Translations under genes and position numbers: made by a program | Notes under the pieces: generated by a model | What the model saw: the letters and a program-made list of their open reading frames with translations, nothing else | What the model was told of the DNA's origin: nothing | The model's database searches: none | Part shown: positions 1 through 9,679 of the stretch, piece after piece | Layout of the letters: each line of letters starts with the position of its first letter | Position numbering within the stretch: position 1 is the first letter of the stretch | Source of the DNA: an uncultured Clostridiaceae bacterium | GTDB lineage: Bacteria > Bacillota > Clostridia > Lachnospirales > Lachnospiraceae | Assembly (NCBI GenBank): GCA_902477765.1 | Contig: CABSIM010000018.1 | Coordinates: forward strand, 1 to 49,076 | Direction: 5' to 3' | DNA: 49,076 nucleotides

Positions 1-1886
1 TCATAATCCTGGGCAGCCGCAGCCGCCACTGCAAAATGATCCGGCGTATAGGTCTGGATCACCACATCGCCGGCCTGTGTCCCGCGGCCGGCCCGGCCGG
101 ATGCCTGCACAAGCAGATCAAACGTCCTTTCGGCACTCCTGAAATCCGGAGCATGAAGGGAAAGATCCGCGGCCATGATCCCCACCAGGGTGACATTGGG
201 AAAGTCATGCCCCTTGACGATCATCTGCGTGCCGATGAGAATATCCGCCTCTCCTTCGGCAAAAGCCTGGAGGATTTCTTCATGGGAGCCTTTTCTGGAA
301 GTGGTGTCAGCATCCATTCTAAGGAGCCTGGCCCCGGGAAATTCTGCGGCACACATGGCTTCCAGTTTCTGTGTGCCGGTGCCGAAAGCGGCAATGTACC
401 GGGAGCCGCAGGCGGGACATGTCTGCGGCATGACGGTTTCATAGCCGCAGTAATGGCATTTCAGCGTTCCGTTTCTGTGGTACGTAAGGCTTACATCACA
501 GTGGGGACACCGGATCGCCTCACCGCAGGAACGGCAGGAAACAAAATTCGCATAGCCCCTGCGGTTCATGAACAGAATCACCTGTTCCTTTTTTTTCAGT
601 CGTTCCTCTATCAGAGTTTTCAGCATCCGGCTGAATACGGAACGGTTTCCCTCTGCCAGTTCTTTTCTGAGGTCCACCACATGGACCCTGGGAAGTCTGC
701 TTTCTTCCCTGGCACGTCTGGTCAGAGTCAGCAGTCTGTATGTTCCGTTCCTGGCTTTGCAGAAACTTTCCAGAGACGGTGTGGCCGATCCCAGAACCAG
801 ACTGGCTCCGTTCATCTCCGCACGCATTTCTGCCACTTCCCGGGCATGATACCGGGGCGAAGTTTCGCTTTTATAGGCCCCTTCATGTTCCTCGTCCATA
901 ATAATAAGGCCAAGCCGCTCAAACGGCGTGAACAAAGCCGATCTGGGCCCCACCATGATATCGATTTCCCCGTTTCTGGCCCGTTCCAGCTGATCATACC
1001 GCTCTCCCGCGGAAAGTCTGGAATTGATGACAGACACCCTGTCTCCGAACCGTCTGTAAAACCGCATAACCGTCTGATAGGTGAGAGAAATTTCAGGAAT
1101 CAGGACAATGGCCTGCTTTCCCGCTTCCAGAACACGGCGGATCAGTTCCATATAAACCTCCGTCTTTCCGCTTCCGGTAATGCCGTAAAGCAGATACGTT
1201 CCCCTCATTCCTGAAGCCCAGTCCCTGCAGACCGTATCCACCGCCGCCTGCTGTTCCTGATTTAATTGTTTCCTTTCCTCTCCGGTCCCATACCTTCCAA
1301 CAGGATTTCTGCGGAGCTGATGAACCGTGATCCGGATGATTCCCTTCTCCTCCAGCGGACGCAGCATGGCCATGGAAAGTCCCAGTTTCTCTGCCGACAG
1401 CCTGTAAGGGATGGAACCGTTTTCCAGAAGCGCCCCGTAAAGCCTTGCCCTGGCCCGGTAATGCTTTCTCTCGGCTTCATCCAGAAGCATCCGGAATTCA
1501 TCCGGAGACTTCAGGCCGGTGATGGTCTTTTCCTCTGCCGCACGGACCCTGTTCTTTACAGGGAGCACCATTTTCAGCGCCTGGTTCATGGTGGAGCCAT
1601 AGCGCTCCTTCATCCACCAGGCAAGACAGATCAGCTGTTCCTGCACCGGAACGGCCGACTCCATGATTTCCAGAATATCCTTGGTCTTTTCCGGGGCATA
1701 ATCCGGTTCCGATGTGACTGCCACCACATATCCCTTCCGTTTCCGGTCTCCTTTTCCAAAGGGGATCAGCACCTGACATCCCACCCGTACCCGGTCTGCA
1801 AATTCCCGGGGAATCCTGTACTGGAACACCCGGTCCACATTTCTGGCGGATATGTCTATGATAATATCTGCATAGAGATCTCTCAC
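1..1886 (-). CDS. priA: Primosomal protein N' (replication restart helicase PriA), 3' end outside the window
   Basis: PriA is the 3'-5' DNA helicase that reloads the replisome at stalled forks. About 628 codons are visible and the frame is still open at base 1, so roughly the last 100 residues are missing. Visible in order: the N-terminal DNA-binding part (reads IIIDISARNVDRVFQYRIP), Walker A GITGSGKTEVYM, the DEEH box in IIMDEEHEGAYK, and a zinc-binding insert with eight cysteines (CRSCGEAIRCPHC, CHYCGY, CPACGSR). The helicase C-terminal motifs follow, including QASGRAGRG. The start is a GTG at 1884-1886, preceded by GGAGG 11 bases upstream. The nearest ATG is out of frame. The gene lies 86 bp downstream of murF on the same strand and is probably the distal gene of the ftsK-fhs-murE-murF group. 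Family identity is certain; the start is likely. Confidence 0.95.
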   Translation of the reverse strand, partial: MRDLYADIIIDISARNVDRVFQYRIPREFADRVRVGCQVLIPFGKGDRKRKGYVVAVTSEPDYAPEKTKDILEIMESAVPVQEQLICLAWWMKERYGSTMNQALKMVLPVKNRVRAAEEKTITGLKSPDEFRMLLDEAERKHYRARARLYGALLENGSIPYRLSAEKLGLSMAMLRPLEEKGIIRITVHQLRRNPVGRYGTGEERKQLNQEQQAAVDTVCRDWASGMRGTYLLYGITGSGKTEVYMELIRRVLEAGKQAIVLIPEISLTYQTVMRFYRRFGDRVSVINSRLSAGERYDQLERARNGEIDIMVGPRSALFTPFERLGLIIMDEEHEGAYKSETSPRYHAREVAEMRAEMNGASLVLGSATPSLESFCKARNGTYRLLTLTRRAREESRLPRVHVVDLRKELAEGNRSVFSRMLKTLIEERLKKKEQVILFMNRRGYANFVSCRSCGEAIRCPHCDVSLTYHRNGTLKCHYCGYETVMPQTCPACGSRYIAAFGTGTQKLEAMCAAEFPGARLLRMDADTTSRKGSHEEILQAFAEGEADILIGTQMIVKGHDFPNVTLVGIMAADLSLHAPDFRSAERTFDLLVQASGRAGRGTQAGDVVIQTYTPDHFAVAAAAAQDY

Positions 1887-1972
1887 AGTGCAGGATCCCT
1901 CCTTTCTGTTTTTTCTGATGTCTGTCCGGCGGGCCGGCATCCGGGCAGAGCGTTTCCCCTGCACGGCAGACT

Positions 1973-3358
1973 TTATTCTGTCTCTGTGCCGGCCTCACGC
2001 AGAAATTTTTCCGCTGTGACGGAAAGTCCCATGCTGTTGGATCCCTTGAAGAGCACACAGTCCCCTTCTTTCAGTTCTTCCTCCAGATAGGACTCCATCT
2101 GTCCGCGGTCCTCAAATTCCACTGTTTTCACGTCTGAAACAGCCCTGGCCGCCGCCGCCAGCTCACGGCTGGCCTCTCCCAGAGCCACAATCAGGGAAAT
2201 ACCGGCCTTTCCCGCATATTCTCCCACCTGCCTGTGGTATTCCGGTGTATTTTCTCCCAGTTCTTTCATGTCTGCCAGCACTGCCACATGGCGGCTTCCT
2301 TTTTTCAGTTCCATGAAAACATCCACAGCCGCTTTCATGGAAGCGGGACTGGCATTGTATGAATCGTCCATGACCGTCAGTCTGGACCCGGAAAAAATCT
2401 GCTGTCTGTGGGCAAAGCCACGGAATGTGTAAAGTCCTTCGGCCGCCTGTTTCATGGTCATGCCGCACTGGGCGCAGACCGCAATGGCTGCCATGGCATT
2501 GGAAACGTTATGAAGTCCCATGACCCGCAGTTTCACCGGCTGCCTCTCACTCCCATGCACTGCCGTGAAGCAGGTCTTTCCGTCCGCCATCCGGATTTCC
2601 TCCGCCCGGAAATCGCAGTTTTCTCCTGTACCGTAATACACGGTACGGATCCCGTCACGGCCTCTGGTATTTCTCAGCATGTCGTCATCTCCGTTGAGAA
2701 TCAGCACACCGTCTTTTTTCAGTCCATCCTGGATCGTCAGCTTCTCCCGGTATATATTTTCCCGGGAACCCAGCTGCTCAATGTGGGTGATTCCGATATT
2801 GGTGATAACTGCCATGTCAATCTGCGCAATCTGTGCGATGACCGTCAGTTCCCCGGGCTCACTCATGCCCAGTTCAATCACTCCCACCTGATCCGCCGAT
2901 GAAATTTCGGAAATGGTTACGGGAACCCCCACCTGGCTGTTGCTGTTTCCCGGCGTTCTGTACACACGGAAAGCCGCGGAAAGAGCCGACGCGATCATTT
3001 CTCTGGTGGTGGTCTTTCCCACGCTTCCCGTCACTCCCACCAGAGGCAGCGTCAGCCTTTTTCTTATATATCTTCCGATGTCCTGAAGGGCTTTCTTCGT
3101 GTCAGCCACACGGATCCACGCCGCATCGGACTCTGCCCGGTCATGTTCCGCCGTGAGAACAGCAGCGGCTCCCTGTTCCAGAACCTGGGGAATAAACCTG
3201 TGGGCATCCACCTTTTCTCCCACCAGAGGAACAAACAGGTCTCCTTTCCCCACGTTTCTGGAATCCAGCCTGATATGTGCTACCTGTGCATGCATATCTC
3301 CGCACAGGAGTTTTCCTCCCGTGGCTTCTGTCAGGTCTCTGACTGTTATTCCTTCCAT
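1973..3358 (-). CDS. murF: UDP-N-acetylmuramoyl-tripeptide--D-alanyl-D-alanine ligase
   Basis: MurF adds D-Ala-D-Ala to the UDP-MurNAc-tripeptide, the last cytoplasmic step of the peptidoglycan precursor nucleotide. It is 461 residues, the usual family length. The N-terminal Mur ligase domain has the typical DSRNVGKGDLFVPLVG motif. The central ATPase has GVTGSVGKTTT (Lys115) and the following ITNIGITHIEQLGS block. The C-terminal domain contains DDSYNASPASMKAA, which is characteristic of MurF. The ATG at 3358 has AGGAG 11 bases upstream. Its first 13 bases overlap the 3' end of murE, which implies translational coupling. It sits between murE and priA in a same-strand operon. Confidence 0.96.
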   Translation of the reverse strand: MEGITVRDLTEATGGKLLCGDMHAQVAHIRLDSRNVGKGDLFVPLVGEKVDAHRFIPQVLEQGAAAVLTAEHDRAESDAAWIRVADTKKALQDIGRYIRKRLTLPLVGVTGSVGKTTTREMIASALSAAFRVYRTPGNSNSQVGVPVTISEISSADQVGVIELGMSEPGELTVIAQIAQIDMAVITNIGITHIEQLGSRENIYREKLTIQDGLKKDGVLILNGDDDMLRNTRGRDGIRTVYYGTGENCDFRAEEIRMADGKTCFTAVHGSERQPVKLRVMGLHNVSNAMAAIAVCAQCGMTMKQAAEGLYTFRGFAHRQQIFSGSRLTVMDDSYNASPASMKAAVDVFMELKKGSRHVAVLADMKELGENTPEYHRQVGEYAGKAGISLIVALGEASRELAAAARAVSDVKTVEFEDRGQMESYLEEELKEGDCVLFKGSNSMGLSVTAEKFLREAGTETE

Positions 3359-4854
3359 GTCTGTGACATCTCCTTTACTGCTTCTTCCACCACTTCCCGG
3401 TCCAGGAAATGATGGCGCACGCCTTCAATTTCCTGATAGTCTTCATGTCCTTTTCCGATGACGGCAATCATATCTCCCGGCTCTGCATGGCGGACCGCAT
3501 GGAAAATTGCTTCTCTCCGGTCAGGGATCACCATATATTTTCCGTCTGTTTTTGCCATTCCGGTCTCAATATCCCGGATAATGTCTTCATTTTTTTCAAA
3601 CCGCGGATTGTCTGCGGTCAGAATACAGAGATCCGCCAGGCGGCCTCCGATTTCTCCCATGGAAAAACGTCTTTCCCTGGCACGGTTTCCGCCGCAGCCG
3701 AACACGCACACCAGACGTTTCGGATGATAGTTTCTGAGGGTGGTCAGAAGGCTTTCCATGCTCACCGCATTGTGGGCATAGTCCACAATGACGCTGCAGG
3801 TTCCGGAAACATGGGCAATTTCCATCCGGCCGTCCACCCGGATGTTTTCCAGAGAGCGAAGCAGGACTCCCGCCGTTTCCGCGGGAATTTCCCTTCCCTT
3901 TCTTTCATCGGACAGGGCCAGGCTGCATACCGCAAGAGCTGCCAGTGCATTGTCCGCATTGAACCTTCCGGGCATTCCCACCCGCACCTGACCGGAAACA
4001 ATTCCTTTCATATGGAATTCAATGCCGACAAAGCCGGGATCAGACACGTAATGGATCCCGTCCCCTGAGAAATCCGCTTCGGTCTCCAGTCCGTATGTAT
4101 AAAGGCGGCAGGAAGCATCCTTTACCACCTGTTCAAAATGTCCGTCTGCCCGGTTCACAATGCCGTTCCTGCAGATGGTCAGCAGTCTGGATTTGTAGTA
4201 CAGATATTCCTCAAAGCTTCCATGTTCCAGAGGCCCGATATGATCCGGGGAAATATTGGTAAACAGCCCGTAATCAAAGCGGATTCCTCCGACTCTGGAA
4301 AGCATCAGAGCCTGGGAAGAGACCTCCATCACCAGATATTCACAGCCGGCTTCCACCATTCTGGAAAAGTATTCCTGGACCACATAGGATTCCGGTGTGG
4401 TGTTGGATGTGGGGAATTTTTCCTTACCGATCATGGCACCGTTGGTTCCGATCAGCCCGGTTTTCTTTCCTGCTGCCTCCAGAACCGCCTTGATCATATA
4501 GCTGGTGGTGGTCTTCCCCTTTGTTCCGGTGATTCCTATGGTCACCATTTTTTCCGCAGGATATCCGAATCTGGCAGCAGAAAGCTCTGCCAGTGCCTCT
4601 CTTCCGTTTTTCACCCGGATCACGGTCACGCCGTCCGGCACCTTCACGTCTTCTTCCACAGCCAGAACACGGCATCCGGCGGCTAATACCTCCGGAATAA
4701 ACGTGTGGGAATCTCTGGTGCTTCCCTTGATGCAGACAAACACCGAATTTTCCCTGGCCTTTCTGGAATCATAAATCACTTCGTCCACGGGACTGTCCAG
4801 GCTCCCCTGAATCAGTTCACAGTCCAGCCGTTTCAGCCAGTCTCCAATTCTCAT
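3346..4854 (-). CDS. murE: UDP-N-acetylmuramoyl-tripeptide synthetase, meso-DAP type
   Basis: MurE adds the third residue to UDP-MurNAc-L-Ala-D-Glu. The protein is 502 residues. It has the N-terminal DSRKA motif, the ATP loop GITGTKGKTTT (Lys114), the SPDHIGPLEHGSFEEY block and the C-terminal motif DNPR at residues 415-418. DNPR is the signature of enzymes that accept meso-diaminopimelate rather than lysine, so the cell wall is probably DAP-type. The frame is open 41 codons further upstream, but that stretch is not Mur-like. The ATG at 4854 follows GGAGG at 11 bases and gives the normal family N-terminus (MRIGDWL). It overlaps murF by 13 bp and lies 85 bp after fhs. Confidence 0.95.
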   Translation of the reverse strand: MRIGDWLKRLDCELIQGSLDSPVDEVIYDSRKARENSVFVCIKGSTRDSHTFIPEVLAAGCRVLAVEEDVKVPDGVTVIRVKNGREALAELSAARFGYPAEKMVTIGITGTKGKTTTSYMIKAVLEAAGKKTGLIGTNGAMIGKEKFPTSNTTPESYVVQEYFSRMVEAGCEYLVMEVSSQALMLSRVGGIRFDYGLFTNISPDHIGPLEHGSFEEYLYYKSRLLTICRNGIVNRADGHFEQVVKDASCRLYTYGLETEADFSGDGIHYVSDPGFVGIEFHMKGIVSGQVRVGMPGRFNADNALAALAVCSLALSDERKGREIPAETAGVLLRSLENIRVDGRMEIAHVSGTCSVIVDYAHNAVSMESLLTTLRNYHPKRLVCVFGCGGNRARERRFSMGEIGGRLADLCILTADNPRFEKNEDIIRDIETGMAKTDGKYMVIPDRREAIFHAVRHAEPGDMIAVIGKGHEDYQEIEGVRHHFLDREVVEEAVKEMSQTWKE

Positions 4855-4939
4855 AATTTCATTTTCCTCCGGTTTCCTTAAAGAAGGCGGAACAGGCCTC
4901 CGGTTTGTTCCGGCGCCCGTCCCGCCCTTTCCTGCCGTA

Positions 4940-6610
4940 TCAGAATAATCCTGTGATTTTTCCGTTTTCATCCACATCGATGCCGTCGGCTGCCGGTTTC
5001 TTGGGAAGTCCCGGCATGGTCATGATGGCACCTGTAAGAACCACCACAAATCCTGCTCCCGCACTTACATATACGTCCCGCACGTTGAGATCAAAGCCCT
5101 CGGGCCGTCCTAACTTGGTCTGATCATCGGACAGGGAATACTGTGTTTTTGCCATGCAGACCGGATAGGAACCGAATCCCATGTCCGTAATCTTCGCAAT
5201 GGCTTTTTTGGCTGCCGGTGAATAGACCACCTTGCCTGCTCCGTAAATTTCCCTTGCAACCGTCTCGATCTTCTCGGCAATTCCCAGTTCGTCGGAATAA
5301 AGAGGCGCAAAATGGCTCTCCTTTGTCTCCAGGGTGCGGATCACCTTCTCCGCCAGGTCAAGTCCGCCTTCTCCGCCCTTTGCCCATACTTCCGAGAGGG
5401 CAAATTCACATCCTCTTTCCTCACAGAACCGGCGGATAAATTCATATTCTGCTTCTGTATCCGTCAGGAAGGAGTTTAATGTCACAACTACCGGGACATG
5501 GTATTTCTGAATGTTTTCAATATGTTTCTCCAGATTCACGATTCCCCTGGCAAGTGCATCCAGATTTTCCTCGGAAAGGCGATCTTTGGGAACTCCTCCG
5601 TTGTATTTCAGGGCACGCACCGTTGCCACCAGCACCACCGCGTCCGGTTTCAGTCCTGCCTTGCGGCATTTGATGTCAAAGAATTTTTCTGCTCCCAGAT
5701 CTGCCCCGAATCCGGCTTCGGTAACCGTGATATCCGCAAGCTTCATGGCAGTTCTGGTGGCCATCACGCTGTTGCAGCCATGGGCGATATTGGCAAACGG
5801 TCCGCCGTGAACCAGAGCTCCTGTATGCTCCAGAGTCTGGATCAGATTGGGTTTCATGGCATCTTTCAGAAGCGCTGCCATGGCTCCCACTGCGTTCAGC
5901 TGTGCTGCCGTCACCGGCTCCCCGGCAAAATTATATGCTACAATAATCCGGCCGAGACGTTCTTTCAGGTCTTTCATGTCCGTTGCGAGACAGAGGATGG
6001 CCATGATCTCGGATGCCACCGTAATCACAAAATGGTCTTCGCGGACCACACCGTCTGCCTTGGCACCAAGTCCCACCACAACATTTCTCAGTACCCTGTC
6101 ATTCATGTCCAGACACCGTTTCCAGAGAATCTGTCTGGTATCGATACCCAGGGCATTTCCCTGCTGGATATGATTGTCTAGAAGTGCTGCCAGAAGATTG
6201 TTGGCTGTGGTAATGGCATGGAAATCCCCTGTAAAATGCAGATTCAGATCCTCCATAGGCACTACCTGGGCATATCCGCCGCCGGCCGCACCTCCCTTGA
6301 TTCCAAAGCAGGGACCGAGAGACGGTTCTCTCAGAGCCAGCATGGTTTTTCTGCCTTTTTTTGTGAGAGCCTGAGCCAGACCGATACTGGTGGTGGTCTT
6401 TCCCTCTCCTGCCGGAGTGGGGTTGATGGCTGTCACCAGCACCAGTTTTCCGTCAGGGCGGTTTTTGATCTCCTGCCACAGTTCATCGGTAATCTTGGCT
6501 TTGTACTTTCCGTAAAGTTCCAGATCATCTTCCGAAATTCCGTACTGCTCTGCCACTTCTCTGATGGGGAGCATCCTGGTTTCCTGTGCGATTTCGATAT
6601 CTGTTTTCAT
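4940..6610 (-). CDS. fhs: Formate--tetrahydrofolate ligase
   Basis: This enzyme makes 10-formyl-THF from formate, THF and ATP. It feeds purine and formyl-Met synthesis and, in acetogens, the methyl branch of the Wood-Ljungdahl pathway. The 556 residues are the full family length. The nucleotide loop TPAGEGKTTT (Lys71) is intact, followed by the conserved LREPSLGPCFGIKGGAAGGG region and the FTGDFHAITTANNL block. GGAGAGAAGG stands just before the ATG. It is located between ftsK (24 bp upstream) and murE, with no terminator on either side, so it is probably co-transcribed. Its presence among division and cell wall genes does not imply a wall function. Presence of fhs alone does not prove acetogenesis. 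Confidence 0.97.
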   Translation of the reverse strand: MKTDIEIAQETRMLPIREVAEQYGISEDDLELYGKYKAKITDELWQEIKNRPDGKLVLVTAINPTPAGEGKTTTSIGLAQALTKKGRKTMLALREPSLGPCFGIKGGAAGGGYAQVVPMEDLNLHFTGDFHAITTANNLLAALLDNHIQQGNALGIDTRQILWKRCLDMNDRVLRNVVVGLGAKADGVVREDHFVITVASEIMAILCLATDMKDLKERLGRIIVAYNFAGEPVTAAQLNAVGAMAALLKDAMKPNLIQTLEHTGALVHGGPFANIAHGCNSVMATRTAMKLADITVTEAGFGADLGAEKFFDIKCRKAGLKPDAVVLVATVRALKYNGGVPKDRLSEENLDALARGIVNLEKHIENIQKYHVPVVVTLNSFLTDTEAEYEFIRRFCEERGCEFALSEVWAKGGEGGLDLAEKVIRTLETKESHFAPLYSDELGIAEKIETVAREIYGAGKVVYSPAAKKAIAKITDMGFGSYPVCMAKTQYSLSDDQTKLGRPEGFDLNVRDVYVSAGAGFVVVLTGAIMTMPGLPKKPAADGIDVDENGKITGLF

Positions 6611-6634
6611 GGTCCTTCTCTCCTTTGCTTCCGC

Positions 6635-9448
6635 TTAGTATCCGCTTTCAATCAGTTCCTCAAATTCCTCCATGGACATCAGAATTTTCCTCGGCTTGGT
6701 TCCTTCCTCCTCTCCGACCACACCCGCTTCCGCCAGCTGATCCATGATCCTGGCGGCCCGGTTGAAGCCGATTTTGAACATTCTCTGAAGCATGCCGATG
6801 GATGCCTTGTCCTTTTCTATGATGAATCTGCCTGCATCGGTAAACAGCACATCACGGTCACTGCCGTTTTCCTGGCCGCTGCCTGATACCGGCTGGTTCA
6901 TTTTCGCTTCGATCTGTGCATCATACTGAGTATCCGCCCACTGCTCCTTCAGGAAGTCCGTAACCCTTGAAACTTCGCTGTCAGAAACAAATGCGCCCTG
7001 AACCCGGACAGGCTTCGGATAACCGGACGGATAGAACAGCATGTCTCCGTTCCCCAGGAGTTTTTCCGCGCCGTTCATATCGATAATGGTTCTGGAATCC
7101 ACACCGGATGCCACGGAAAAAGCGATTCTGGAGGGCACATTGGCCTTGATGACACCGGTAATGACGTTTACGGACGGCCTCTGGGTGGCAATGACCAGAT
7201 GGATTCCGGCCGCTCTGGCCAGCTGAGCCAGACGGCAGATGGCATCTTCCACTTCTCCGGACGCCACCATCATAAGATCCGCCAGCTCGTCGATGATGAT
7301 CACGATCTGAGGAAGTTTTGCCGGAATTTCTTCCGGAGACACATCGCCGGATTCCTCCAGCTTTTTCACCCTGGCGTTATAGCCTTTCAGATCCCTGACG
7401 TTGCAGTCGGCAAACTTTTTGTACCGTTCCGTCATTTCAGCCACAGCCCAGTTCAGCGCCCCGGCTGCCTTTTTGGGGTCTGTCACCACCGGAATCAGAA
7501 GATGGGGAATTCCGTTGTATACAGACAGTTCCACCACCTTGGGATCGATCATGATCAGTTTTACGTCATCCGGCGATGAACGGTAAATCAGGCTCATGAT
7601 CATGGTGTTGATTCCCACGGATTTTCCGGATCCCGTCTGACCGGCAATCAGAAGATGAGGCATCTTGGCCAGATCCGCCACGATCACCTGTCCGCCGATA
7701 TCCTTTCCCACGGCAAACGCCAGCCTGGACGGATGTTTTCTGAACTCATCACTTTCCAGAAGTTCTCTGAGATATACCGTACTGTTGATTTTGTTGGGCA
7801 CTTCGATTCCCACAGCCGCTTTTCCCGGAATGGGAGCCTCGATGCGGATATCCGCAGCCGCCAGATTCAGCTTGATATCATCTGCCAGAGCCAGAATCCT
7901 GCTGACCTTCACCCCCTGTTCCGGATGAAGCTCATATCTGGTGACCGTCGGGCCGCAGCTGATATTGGTCACAGTTACCCCGACGCCGAAATTGCGGAGT
8001 GTCTGCTGCAGTTTGATGGCGGTCTCTCTGTACTCCCGGTCAGAAAATTTTTCTGCCGTTCCCTTCTGCCTGGTCAGAAGTGTAAGGGGCGGGAAAATGT
8101 ATTCTTTCTTTTTCTTTTCTTCCGTCTTTCTGATTTCCGCCTGAACAGACTGTTCACTGTCTGCCCGTTCCGCCGCATCCATCTTCCGCTTTTCCATTTT
8201 CTTTTTGACAATTTCTTCCGTGTCTGTCTCAATCACCTTCCCGGATGCGGTCACCACGGTTTTTCTTTCTTCCGGTGTATGGAACAGCCCGGAATCCGCG
8301 GGTTCCTCCTGCCGGTCCGCATGTCTGTCCCTGCTGTTTTCCGTCTCTTCATGATGAAGCTCCATGTCTGAAGATTCCGATGAAGACGCCTCCTCCCAGG
8401 GCACCTGGTCTTCATCACATCCGGAATTTTCCGCCGCTTCCCTGCCGCTTTCTGCAGATACCGTACCGGAAAACAGTTCCATCTCTTCCAGTGTTCTGGT
8501 ATCACGGCTCAGGAATATGTCCTCGTCCCGTCCGGAAGCAGATGAAGGCTTTGTATCTTCTTCAAAAGGCACCACATCTTCTTCCGCATTTTTCAGCGGG
8601 GACGCAATACTGCCCACAAAAATATCCGCCCGGTCTGCCGCAGCAGCCGCTTCCTTTCTGTCTTCTGCGGATACGGCATTTTCCGCCTTCCTGTCCTCTG
8701 TATCTGCGGAAACCTCCCCGGAAGCCATGACAGACCTGTCTGATGTTTCTTTCGAAAGATCCGTAGAACCCAGATTGACTCCGTGAACTTTCTGCTCCTC
8801 CTTCAGAAGCCTTCTCTCTTCACGGATCTCCTTTCTTCTGTCATAGTCTTCCCTGGCATACTGATATGCTTTACCGCTTCCCTTTTTCACTGCGGAAACA
8901 AAGGACTTTTCCGTGATGCATACCAGACAGATAATAAGAGCCACCAGAAGAATCAGATAGGCGCCTATGGTTCCCACTGCCGTATGAAGCAGCAAAACCA
9001 GGACGCCGCCGATCAGGCCTCCCCCCAGTCCGCTTTTTCCGGAGGCCGCATAAATCTGCCCCAGAGTCTGCCCTTCCTGAAATCCTCCTCCCAGCGTCAG
9101 CTGAGCCAGTCCGCACAGAATAAAAAGGAGCAGTTCCACCGCAAGCATTTTATAAACTGCCCTGACATTTCCTTTATTTGAAGCATAAAAAATCATACCT
9201 GCGAACAGAAGCACCGGAGCCACATATCCGATGGTTCCAAACACACCGAGCATGATCTGACTCAGGAAGTCCCCTATGAATCCGCAGATATGGAAATTGC
9301 TTAAAAACAGAAAAACCGAAACGGCAAATGTTCCCAGAACAGCCACCTCTGACTGCAGGAACCCTGTCTCCTGTTTTCTGGTCCGTCTCGATGCCGTATT
9401 CTTCTTTGAGGTGGATGTTGTCTTTTTTTTACCGCTGCTGCCTGCCAA
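6635..9448 (-). CDS. ftsK: FtsK/SpoIIIE DNA translocase, TTG start
   Basis: A septum-located dsDNA pump that clears chromosome arms at division or sporulation. With the TTG start at 9448 it has 937 residues: a basic tail, four membrane segments at about 25-190, a long charged Ser/Glu linker to about 430, the RecA-like motor with GQTGSGKS (Lys609) and IIIDELADLMM, and the C-terminal winged-helix gamma domain that reads oriented DNA sites. The frame stays open for 64 codons upstream to an ATG at 9640. That extension crosses a terminator and the promoter described below and is not family-like. The TTG has GGGAGG six bases upstream. It is first in the ftsK-fhs-murE-murF-priA group. Whether it is FtsK or SpoIIIE cannot be told from sequence alone. 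Confidence 0.94.
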   Translation of the reverse strand: MAGSSGKKKTTSTSKKNTASRRTRKQETGFLQSEVAVLGTFAVSVFLFLSNFHICGFIGDFLSQIMLGVFGTIGYVAPVLLFAGMIFYASNKGNVRAVYKMLAVELLLFILCGLAQLTLGGGFQEGQTLGQIYAASGKSGLGGGLIGGVLVLLLHTAVGTIGAYLILLVALIICLVCITEKSFVSAVKKGSGKAYQYAREDYDRRKEIREERRLLKEEQKVHGVNLGSTDLSKETSDRSVMASGEVSADTEDRKAENAVSAEDRKEAAAAADRADIFVGSIASPLKNAEEDVVPFEEDTKPSSASGRDEDIFLSRDTRTLEEMELFSGTVSAESGREAAENSGCDEDQVPWEEASSSESSDMELHHEETENSRDRHADRQEEPADSGLFHTPEERKTVVTASGKVIETDTEEIVKKKMEKRKMDAAERADSEQSVQAEIRKTEEKKKKEYIFPPLTLLTRQKGTAEKFSDREYRETAIKLQQTLRNFGVGVTVTNISCGPTVTRYELHPEQGVKVSRILALADDIKLNLAAADIRIEAPIPGKAAVGIEVPNKINSTVYLRELLESDEFRKHPSRLAFAVGKDIGGQVIVADLAKMPHLLIAGQTGSGKSVGINTMIMSLIYRSSPDDVKLIMIDPKVVELSVYNGIPHLLIPVVTDPKKAAGALNWAVAEMTERYKKFADCNVRDLKGYNARVKKLEESGDVSPEEIPAKLPQIVIIIDELADLMMVASGEVEDAICRLAQLARAAGIHLVIATQRPSVNVITGVIKANVPSRIAFSVASGVDSRTIIDMNGAEKLLGNGDMLFYPSGYPKPVRVQGAFVSDSEVSRVTDFLKEQWADTQYDAQIEAKMNQPVSGSGQENGSDRDVLFTDAGRFIIEKDKASIGMLQRMFKIGFNRAARIMDQLAEAGVVGEEEGTKPRKILMSMEEFEELIESGY

Positions 9449-9495
9449 ACCAAAGCCTCCCTTTTGCAATATCAAGGCCGTAACCTTCTTGGAAT

Positions 9496-9524
9496 AGTAT
9501 ACAAAAAAAAATCCCAAATTGCAA
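9496..9524 (-). promoter_or_regulatory. SigA-type promoter of the ftsK-fhs-murE-murF-priA group
   Basis: On the minus strand, -35 TTGCAA (9519-9524), a 17-base spacer containing a nine-T tract, and -10 TATACT (9496-9501). The predicted start is near 9489, giving a leader of about 40 bases to the TTG start. The match is near consensus and the spacing ideal. Confidence 0.8.
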
Positions 9525-9593
9525 CCCGAACCGGAAAGGGCGGAAAAGCCTCTTTCTCCTTCTGTTCTGCCGGCGGCCGGACGCTTCTCTGCA

Positions 9594-9638
9594 GCAAAAA
9601 ACGGATGCTTTCTGTCAGATCCGGAAAGCATCCGTTTC
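9594..9638 (-). terminator. Intrinsic terminator of the tepA-like gene
   Basis: Read on the minus strand, a 13-bp perfect stem (arms 9624-9636 and 9600-9612, AACGGATGCTTTC) is followed by six T. It lies 42 bp after the stop of the protease gene and separates it from the ftsK promoter. Confidence 0.85.
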
Positions 9639-9679
9639 ATGTATCTCTATGATGAACCCCTGGCGGGACTTCTGCCGTT

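Noticed and set aside
36..1214. 392-codon plus-strand frame opposite priA
   Set aside because: It is antisense to an unmistakable PriA sequence and has no protein family features.
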